DNA of 18,114 nt from Methylococcales bacterium (GTDB taxonomy: Bacteria > Pseudomonadota > Gammaproteobacteria > Methylococcales > Methylomonadaceae), in contig JAGLEW010000031.1 of assembly GCA_023144875.1 (NCBI GenBank), positions 1 through 18,114 on the forward strand. The letters are read 5' to 3'. The stretch's first letter is position 1, and each line of letters opens with the position of its first letter. Shown piece by piece: positions 13,424 to 18,114 of the stretch. A program made the position numbers and the translations under genes. The notes below the pieces were generated by a model. It did not search any database. It saw nothing but the letters and a program-made list of their open reading frames with translations, and was not told the origin of the DNA.

Positions 13424-14965
13424 TTAGACGTTACCTTTTACAAGCGTATCAATAGAAGCGGGTGGAATTTTTAACGTTGTTCCTGCTCCGATATTTTTAA
13501 TTTGTTTACGGTTTAAGTTGTTTACTTTAAGTAAGTCTTTAATTTTTATATTATGTTGTCTGGCAATGGTTCTTAAGCTTTCACCATCTCTGGTGACGTG
13601 CTTAATCCAGTCAACCCGTTTATGTTCAGGTAAATTAGATAAGTTTTGTTTAAAACTTTTTGCATTTTGTGTTTTTACCAATAAACGATATGAACCAGTT
13701 GGTGGTGTAATGACCCGATTAAAGGCAGGGTTTAGAATGAAAAAATCATCAAAATTCATACGTGCCATATTTGCGGCTTTTTTAAGTCCCAATGGCGAGT
13801 TAATTTCCACAGACTTGAAAAAAGGTTTATTCGGAATAGGTTTTAACGGCAAATTATATTTTTCAGCTTGCGCAAATAATTTTGCTAAAGCTAATAATTT
13901 AGGGACGTAATCTCTGGTTTCCTTAGGGAGCCTAAGCGTCCAATAATCCGTTTTTAAATTTGATCGTCTGTTTCGTCGAATGGCTTTTTTAACATTACCA
14001 ATACCTACGTTATAAGAGGCAAGTGCTAAGAACCAGTCGCCGTGAAAGGATTTACTTAATTTTTTTAAATAATGTGTCGCTGCTTGTGTTGATGCGTAAA
14101 CATCACGACGACCGTCATACCACCAATTTTGTTTTAAACCAAAAGATAGTCCTGTTGAAGGAATAAATTGCCATAAGCCTGCAGCACTGGCAGGAGAAGT
14201 AACGGTTGCGCGGTAAGAGCTTTCTATGATTGGCAGTAAAGCAAGTTCACCAGGGATTTTTTTCGTTTCAATTTCATCCATGATTAAATGCAGATAAGGT
14301 TCGGCACGGCGTTGGATTTTAACCAGTTGCTCGGGATGCTTTAAGAATCGTTTAATTTGTCGGTCAACCCGTTTATTGTCAACATTTGGAAGGGCGTATA
14401 ATGCAAACATTCGCTTCCAAATCGTGCTAGAACCGCTTTTATTAATACTAATCCTTTTTATAGGTTTAGGAAAAAAAGATTTTTTCACAAAAAATTCAGG
14501 TCTTTTTATAGCCCTAGGTGCTTTGGCTATTTTTCTTATTGCCTTTATTTTTTGAGGCGCAATAGCGGGTAGAATTTCTTTTTTCGCTATTTGCTTTAAA
14601 GGGCGAAATTTAAACGACTCAGTCTTTTTAGCCATTTTTTTCAAAGGAACAGTTTTAAATAGCCCATCCTGTTTAGCCATTGTTTTCAAAGGCACTGTCT
14701 TAAAAGGTTCTGATTTTTTAGCCGTTTTAACGCCATCTTTATCTATGTGGGCAAATTCGACACCGTCTTTATCAAGAGTTTTGACAAAAAGCACGCCATC
14801 TTTGTCAATCTTTTTGACAAAAAGTACGCCGTCTTTATCAAGCGTGTTAGCTACAATAGGGGTTGAGGATTGTTTAGAGGAACATCCTAGTAGGGTTATA
14901 ACGACCAAAAACAATAAATAACCCAATAACCTGTTAGAATTAATTAGAATCATTTGATAATCCAC
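13424..14965 (-). CDS. mltD: MltD-like membrane-bound lytic murein transglycosylase with repeat linker and LysM domain
   Basis: This enzyme cleaves peptidoglycan between MurNAc and GlcNAc to form 1,6-anhydroMurNAc. A hydrophobic signal ending in the lipobox VITLLGCSS (lipidated Cys28) predicts an outer-membrane lipoprotein. Residues 43-79 hold four DKDGV repeats and residues 88-132 hold three 15-residue FKTVPLKxMAKK repeats. A basic linker follows to about residue 180. The SLT catalytic domain spans roughly 205-370: LLPIIESSYRATVTSPASAA with catalytic E248, GLWQFIPSTG, DGRRDVYAST and ALASYNVGIGNVKKAI. It closely follows E. coli MltD. One LysM domain lies near 455-500 (HVTRDGESLRTIARQHNIKI). 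The full frame begins with GTG at 14965; an ATG at 14953 (before ILINSN) is an equally good start. E. coli MltD has two LysM copies and no such linker. Confidence 0.93.
   Translation of the reverse strand: MDYQMILINSNRLLGYLLFLVVITLLGCSSKQSSTPIVANTLDKDGVLFVKKIDKDGVLFVKTLDKDGVEFAHIDKDGVKTAKKSEPFKTVPLKTMAKQDGLFKTVPLKKMAKKTESFKFRPLKQIAKKEILPAIAPQKIKAIRKIAKAPRAIKRPEFFVKKSFFPKPIKRISINKSGSSTIWKRMFALYALPNVDNKRVDRQIKRFLKHPEQLVKIQRRAEPYLHLIMDEIETKKIPGELALLPIIESSYRATVTSPASAAGLWQFIPSTGLSFGLKQNWWYDGRRDVYASTQAATHYLKKLSKSFHGDWFLALASYNVGIGNVKKAIRRNRRSNLKTDYWTLRLPKETRDYVPKLLALAKLFAQAEKYNLPLKPIPNKPFFKSVEINSPLGLKKAANMARMNFDDFFILNPAFNRVITPPTGSYRLLVKTQNAKSFKQNLSNLPEHKRVDWIKHVTRDGESLRTIARQHNIKIKDLLKVNNLNRKQIKNIGAGTTLKIPPASIDTLVKGNV
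14579..14704 (-). repeat. three 15-residue FKTVPLK repeats inside the transglycosylase gene
   Basis: Residues 88-129 consist of three consecutive units spaced exactly 15 residues (45 bases) apart: FKTVPLKTMAKQD, FKTVPLKKMAKKT and FKFRPLKQIAKKE. They are strongly basic and probably unstructured, in the segment between the lipid anchor and the catalytic domain. Binding to anionic wall or membrane polymers is a guess from charge. Confidence 0.9.
14729..14839 (-). repeat. four DKDGV repeats inside the transglycosylase gene
   Basis: DKDGV recurs at residues 43-47, 54-58, 65-69 and 75-79, with spacings of 11, 11 and 10 residues. At DNA level two adjacent units (from 14781 and from 14814, both beginning TTGACAAAAAG on the plus strand) are 33 bases apart and nearly identical, differing mostly at silent positions. 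This points to recent tandem duplication. The D-x-D-G core recalls calcium-binding loops, but the units are too short for an EF-hand or dockerin fold, so metal binding is speculative. Confidence 0.9.
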
Positions 14966-14996
14966 ATAAATAAAATTTAGTTACTGATAGTTGTTA

Positions 14997-15024
14997 ATTA
15001 TATCATAATCACGATAAATTTTAA
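14997..15024 (-). promoter_or_regulatory. candidate sigma-70 promoter of the transglycosylase gene
   Basis: On the minus strand a perfect -10 TATAAT (complement of 14997-15002) lies 16 bases after TTAAAA (complement of 15019-15024, four of six matches to TTGACA). Transcription would begin near 14990, about 25 bases before the GTG or 37 before the ATG. The divergent methyltransferase gene shares this 85-bp intergenic region; on its side only weak elements are visible. Confidence 0.5.
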
Positions 15025-15050
15025 TTAATGAGCCTAATTCGAAGTAAAAC

Positions 15051-15767
15051 ATGAAACGAGAATTTTTATTTTCTTGCTATCAAACGCCTAGAGGAAAGCT
15101 ACTACAGGCGCTAGAAATTAAATATTTAAAAAAAATCATTAACATAAGTTATAAGCAAACATTGCTACAAATTGGTGGCTTAAATTTTGAAAATGAATTT
15201 GTAGATTTTACGTTGTTTCAGCGGTTTACAATATTAGATAAGGCGGGGTTAGGTCGAAATACTAAGGCTAAAATTATGGCAAAAGCGTTTAATTTGCCTA
15301 TTCAGTCGGAAACCATTGATATGGTCATTTTACCGCATTTATTAGAGTTTGATGCGCACCGCTTTCAAACCATGCGAGAAGTTGAACGTGTTTTAAAACC
15401 TGAAGGACAGCTGATTATTCTTAGCTTTAACCCTTGGAGTTTTTGGTTAAGGACGCAGTATTTATGGGATAAGCGGCTCGCAAAATCTTGGCGGGGTCAT
15501 TTTATTAGTCGTTCTAGGCAATTGGATTGGTTAAAGTTACTTAATTTTGAATTAAAAATGACAACAGAGTTTGAAATAAATTCGTTTAAAACCAAGCGTG
15601 GTTTGTTTTCATTGAATAAAAATACATTTTTATCAACTGCCTATGCGATTAAAGCGATTAAACGACGCTATACCATTATCCCTTTGACACAAATCAGAGG
15701 AGCACCAATCAGTCTTACTGCCGCATCTACTTTAAAATCAACTCAACAGATTAAAAAAAATGGCTAA
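15051..15767 (+). CDS. YafS-like class I SAM-dependent methyltransferase
   Basis: This 238-residue protein resembles E. coli YafS, a predicted methyltransferase of unknown substrate. The SAM-binding region is diverged: LLQIGGLNFENEF (about residues 39-51) replaces the usual GxGxG loop, as the LLKIGNL does in YafS. The later class I motifs are clear: LPIQSETIDMVILPHLLEF, the helix REVERVLKPEGQLIILSFNPWSF and the SRQLDWLKLLNFEL segment. The tail RRYTIIPLT also parallels YafS. Its end overlaps rnhA by eight bases, so the two genes are translated from one message. The transglycosylase gene mltD lies divergently upstream, matching the mltD-gloB-yafS-rnhA neighbourhood of enterobacteria except that gloB is absent here. 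Confidence 0.85.
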   Translation: MKREFLFSCYQTPRGKLLQALEIKYLKKIINISYKQTLLQIGGLNFENEFVDFTLFQRFTILDKAGLGRNTKAKIMAKAFNLPIQSETIDMVILPHLLEFDAHRFQTMREVERVLKPEGQLIILSFNPWSFWLRTQYLWDKRLAKSWRGHFISRSRQLDWLKLLNFELKMTTEFEINSFKTKRGLFSLNKNTFLSTAYAIKAIKRRYTIIPLTQIRGAPISLTAASTLKSTQQIKKNG

Positions 15768-16197
15768 AACAGTGATTATTTATACCGATGGTGCTTGCAA
15801 GGGTAATCCTGGTAAAGGCGGCTGGGGGGCTTGGTTACGTTATGATGAGCGCGAGAAAGAATTATTTGGTGGAGAGATGTACACCACGAATAATAGAATG
15901 GAATTAATGGCGGCTATTCAAGCACTTGAAGTCTTAACACGACCTTGTGTGGTGGAATTGTATACCGACTCAACCTATGTAAAAAATGGGATTAATAGCT
16001 GGTTGGCTAATTGGAAAAAACGGGGCTGGAAAACGGCAACGAAAAAGGCGGTAAAAAATGAAGATTTATGGCGGCGTTTAGATACCATTCAACAAAAACA
16101 TGAGGTCACATGGAAATGGGTGAAAGGGCACTCTGGCGATGAAGGGAATGATCGAGCGGATGAATTGGCAAATAAAGGCGTTGAAATGATAAGTTAA
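15760..16197 (+). CDS. rnhA: ribonuclease HI
   Basis: RNase HI cuts the RNA strand of RNA-DNA hybrids, removing R-loops and primers. At 145 residues it is slightly shorter than the E. coli enzyme and keeps the same numbering of active-site residues: D10 (IIYTDGACKGNPG), E48 (NNRMELMAAIQAL), D70 (LYTDSTYVKNGI), H124 (KGHSG) and D134 (NDRADELA). The basic handle region WLANWKKRGWKTATKK, which grips the hybrid, is present. The gene starts inside the methyltransferase gene (eight-base overlap). In many gammaproteobacteria dnaQ is found beside rnhA; here the next gene is an unrelated uncharacterised protein. Identification is very secure. Confidence 0.98.
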   Translation: MAKTVIIYTDGACKGNPGKGGWGAWLRYDEREKELFGGEMYTTNNRMELMAAIQALEVLTRPCVVELYTDSTYVKNGINSWLANWKKRGWKTATKKAVKNEDLWRRLDTIQQKHEVTWKWVKGHSGDEGNDRADELANKGVEMIS

Positions 16198-16225
16198 TTT
16201 TTAATGAATTGAATTATAAGGGTGA

Positions 16226-16253
16226 AATAAACGTGATATATATCACGTTCATT
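16226..16253. promoter_or_regulatory. CRP/FNR-family-type palindromic operator
   Basis: AACGTGATATATATCACGTT (16230-16249) is a perfect 20-bp palindrome. It extends outward by AAT/ATT to 28 bp with only one mismatched pair. Its core GTGA-N6-TCAC is the recognition core of CRP-type regulators (consensus TGTGA-N6-TCACA), here with C/G instead of T/A at the outer position. The centre, 16239.5, lies about 59.5 bases before the start predicted from the TATACT box downstream, close to the class I activator position of -61.5. A terminator role for rnhA is less likely because no T-run follows. Confidence 0.6.
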
Positions 16254-16263
16254 AGAAGTACAC

Positions 16264-16292
16264 TTTTATAACAAGTATTCAACTAATATACT
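16264..16292 (+). promoter_or_regulatory. candidate activator-dependent promoter
   Basis: TATACT (16287-16292) is a good -10 hexamer. The sequence 17 bases upstream, TTTTAT (16264-16269), is a poor -35, the pattern expected where an activator bound upstream is needed. Transcription would begin near 16299, giving a leader of about 36 bases to the ATG at 16335. Confidence 0.4.
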
Positions 16293-16334
16293 ATTATTGT
16301 GGTTTTTATTAATTTTAGGAAGATTGTTATTATC

Positions 16335-17405
16335 ATGCAAAAAACAACGCTCGCATTTCATAATTTTAATAGGAAACAAGCTGAAAACTTTTCTGCAATA
16401 TTAACGTTATCGGCGATGAGTTTAAATGATAATTGGAATGTTATTGTGCCAGAGAGTGCAGGCGTTATTTTTGTTGCAAGTGAGCAAGTCCTTACACAGA
16501 ATGAATGGGATGACATTCAGGGACAGTATGCGGAAGCTATCTTAGTGGCGTACAGTGATGACTTAGCTCCCCTTAAGTGTCAATATGAATTACTGACTAA
16601 AATGACAAAGTTACCTGCGCGGGCGGAACTCATTGCTTTATTAAATCAATTAGCGGTTGAGTTAGAAAACCGTGAATTATCTTCGCTCACAGGGTCGTTT
16701 GAAACGGAACTTATAAGCAGTGATTTTTCTGAAAATAATGATGCCATTATTGATTTAATGGACGTTGTTAATCCCCCTGAACGTGTTGAGAGTCGATTCT
16801 TTTTACCTAACGATTGTTTCTTAGGTATTTTACTCGACAGTATTGAATCGGGGCGAACTTATGATTGTAAGAGTCCCTGTGGTGCGCATCTTTATTTGTG
16901 CCCACAGCAGAATAAATATGTTTTTTTAGCAAGCAGAAGCGATTTAAACGAATTATTATTAATGTCCGAAGATGATTTTACGGTGATGGAATTATCACAA
17001 ATGGATTTTGAGCAAAAAACGAAATTAATGGAGAGTAAAAATCTGAATGATTTATTGTGGTCTGCGGCAGTGGTCGGTTCTGGAGGGCGTTTAATGAAAG
17101 GTCATGGACTTGATGATGTGGTTCATCTTAAACATTGGCCAGATATTTCTCATATTAAAACCGCGAATCATTATTTAATTATTGCGGCATTTATGAGTAA
17201 AAATACGGTTGACATGGAAACGATTGCCGAGCATACAGAGCAAACATTAGAAGATGTGATTGATTTTCATAATGGCTGTCATATTTTAGATCTAATTGAG
17301 CGCGATGATGAATATAGCTTAAACTCAAAACCTGTGTCTGATAAATTACGTCAGTTACGAGGGCGTATTTTTGAAACCTTGCATTTAAATGTTGCAGGCG
17401 ACTAG
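16335..17405 (+). CDS. uncharacterised protein, possible degenerate receiver plus winged-helix architecture
   Basis: I do not recognise this protein. I start it at the ATG at 16335 (356 residues, MQKTTLAFHNF) with AGGAAG 12 bases upstream; a GTG at 16299 would add 12 residues but coincides with the predicted transcription start. There is no signal peptide or membrane helix. Residues 1-115 alternate short hydrophobic strands and helices (NWNVIVPESAGVIFVASE, AEAILVAYSDD, then KLPARAELIALLNQLA), loosely like a receiver domain without its phosphorylation site. An acidic stretch at about 125-150 separates it from a middle alpha/beta part. The end, from NHYLIIAAFMSKNTVDMETI onward, reads like a winged-helix-type fold with a VIDFHNGCHILDLI wing-side helix. 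These fold guesses are weak. The CRP-type palindrome upstream and terminator downstream suggest a separately controlled single-gene unit. Confidence 0.8.
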   Translation: MQKTTLAFHNFNRKQAENFSAILTLSAMSLNDNWNVIVPESAGVIFVASEQVLTQNEWDDIQGQYAEAILVAYSDDLAPLKCQYELLTKMTKLPARAELIALLNQLAVELENRELSSLTGSFETELISSDFSENNDAIIDLMDVVNPPERVESRFFLPNDCFLGILLDSIESGRTYDCKSPCGAHLYLCPQQNKYVFLASRSDLNELLLMSEDDFTVMELSQMDFEQKTKLMESKNLNDLLWSAAVVGSGGRLMKGHGLDDVVHLKHWPDISHIKTANHYLIIAAFMSKNTVDMETIAEHTEQTLEDVIDFHNGCHILDLIERDDEYSLNSKPVSDKLRQLRGRIFETLHLNVAGD

Positions 17406-17419
17406 CTGAATTTAATAAA

Positions 17420-17457
17420 CCCGCGCCAATAAAGGCTATCGGAGCGGGCAGTTTTTT
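17420..17457 (+). terminator. intrinsic terminator between the uncharacterised gene and hslU
   Basis: CCCGCGCC (17420-17427) pairs with GGAGCGGG (17441-17448) through five GC pairs, one G-A mismatch and two more GC pairs, around a 13-base loop. A run of six T (17452-17457) follows after three bases. It lies 15 bases past the stop codon at 17405. On the other strand the stem is followed by TTTATT, so it may also end hslU transcripts, whose stop codon is at 17463. Confidence 0.8.
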
Positions 17458-17462
17458 ACCAA

Positions 17463-18114
17463 TTACAAAATATAGCGGCTCAAATCTTCATCTTCAGCGA
17501 ATTCGGTTAAATGTGAATCGACATATGCGGCATCAATCAGCAGTTCTTTTTCAGGACGATCGGGTGCATCAAAAGAGACTTCATCCAACAATTTTTCAAC
17601 AATCGTATGTAAACGTCTGGCACCAATATTTTCAATTGATTCGTTTACTTGCCAACCAATTTCAGCAATACGCTTAACGCCATCGTCACTAAAAGAAAGA
17701 TTAACCCCTTCAGTGGCTAATAATGCGCTGTATTGTTCAGTTAAAGAGGCGTTGGGTTCGGTTAAAATACGTACAAAATCATCGGCTGAAAGCGCATCTA
17801 ACTCGACTCGAATGGGGAAGCGTCCCTGTAATTCGGGGATTAAATCGGATGGTTTGGTTAAATGGAATGCACCAGAGGCAATAAATAAAATATGATCTGT
17901 TTTTACCATGCCAAATTTAGTGCTGACGGTGCTTCCTTCGACTAAGGGCAATAAATCACGTTGAACCCCTTCACGCGAAACTTCACCACCGCCACTGCCC
18001 ATTTCAGAACGTTTACAGACTTTATCAATTTCATCTAAAAAGACAATTCCATGCTGTTCCACCGATTCAATCGCGGTTTGCTTAATATCATCTTCATTGA
18101 CTAATTTTTCAGCC
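17463..18114 (-). CDS. hslU: ATP-dependent protease ATPase subunit HslU, 5' part outside window
   Basis: HslU (ClpY) is the AAA+ unfoldase that feeds proteins to the HslV peptidase. Only the C-terminal half is in the window. The frame continues through the right edge, encoding AEKLVNEDDIKQTAIESVEQ before the GTG-like codon at 18062, so that codon is not the start. Visible parts are the Walker B box GIVFLDEIDK, the SREGVQRDLLPLVEG segment, VKTDHILFIASGAFH, the arginine-containing LIPELQGRFPIRVEL, the sensor region NIGARRLHTI and the C-terminal EDLSRYIL. That tail docks into HslV. hslV would be expected just upstream on this strand, outside the window. The sequence follows E. coli HslU closely. 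Confidence 0.97.
   Translation of the reverse strand, partial: AEKLVNEDDIKQTAIESVEQHGIVFLDEIDKVCKRSEMGSGGGEVSREGVQRDLLPLVEGSTVSTKFGMVKTDHILFIASGAFHLTKPSDLIPELQGRFPIRVELDALSADDFVRILTEPNASLTEQYSALLATEGVNLSFSDDGVKRIAEIGWQVNESIENIGARRLHTIVEKLLDEVSFDAPDRPEKELLIDAAYVDSHLTEFAEDEDLSRYIL

Noticed and set aside
16226..16253. Palindrome as an intrinsic terminator of rnhA
   Set aside because: No T-run follows on the plus strand and the stem core is AT-rich; its fit to a CRP-type site and to promoter geometry is better, though a double role is not excluded.
18060..18062. GTG as a start codon for hslU
   Set aside because: The frame continues to the window edge with sequence matching HslU upstream of this codon, so the gene is cut by the edge.
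1..18114. Mobile element, prophage, defence system or CRISPR array
   Set aside because: No transposase, integrase, phage structural gene, toxin-antitoxin pair, direct-repeat array or tRNA-associated attachment site was seen; all large genes but two are recognisable core functions.

Overview
The window is an AT-rich stretch of bacterial chromosome. It is densely packed with core metabolic, cell-envelope and DNA-repair genes. The gene families, the order uvrC-pgsA and proC-yggT, the mltD / YafS-type methyltransferase / rnhA neighbourhood and the outer-membrane proteins all point to a low-GC gammaproteobacterium. A free-living Methylococcales- or Thiotrichales-like lineage would fit, but nothing in the window fixes the genus. 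I saw no tRNA, rRNA, insertion sequence, phage gene or CRISPR array.

Layout. Positions 1-1622: pyrG (+), cut by the left edge. Positions 1619-3540 (-): a TetR regulator, a HAD-like hydrolase and a gamma-carbonic-anhydrase-like protein, read in that order, with a perfect inverted repeat (probable operator) in front of the regulator. Positions 3644-7261 (-): dCMP deaminase, family-5 uracil-DNA glycosylase, uvrC and pgsA, which together form a nucleotide-pool and DNA-repair run ending in phospholipid synthesis. Positions 7370-8814 (-): a small four-helix membrane protein and an outer-membrane beta-barrel protein with a coiled-coil stalk, separated by an intrinsic terminator. Positions 9121-11933 (+): thiO, pyrD and ribE (thiamine, pyrimidine and riboflavin synthesis). 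Positions 11930-14965 (-): an MltD-like lytic transglycosylase with an unusual repeat-built linker, a terminator, then proC and yggT. Positions 15051-16197 (+): methyltransferase and rnhA, overlapping. Positions 16335-17405 (+): an unrecognised protein preceded by a strikingly perfect CRP-type palindrome and followed by a terminator. Positions 17463-18114 (-): the 3' part of hslU, cut by the right edge.

How the genes work together. pyrG and pyrD serve pyrimidine synthesis. dCMP deaminase makes dUMP for thymidylate synthesis, while UDG and UvrC remove uracil and bulky lesions from DNA. ThiO and RibE supply cofactor precursors. MltD, PgsA and the barrel protein belong to the envelope. Genes are tightly packed: two convergent pairs overlap through their stop codons, and several same-strand genes overlap or abut.

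Most of this is ordinary housekeeping DNA. The parts most worth a second look are the CRP-like site and its uncharacterised target gene, the two tandem-repeat families in the MltD-like lipoprotein, the TetR operator and its small operon, and two genes that start about 35 bases behind intrinsic terminators.
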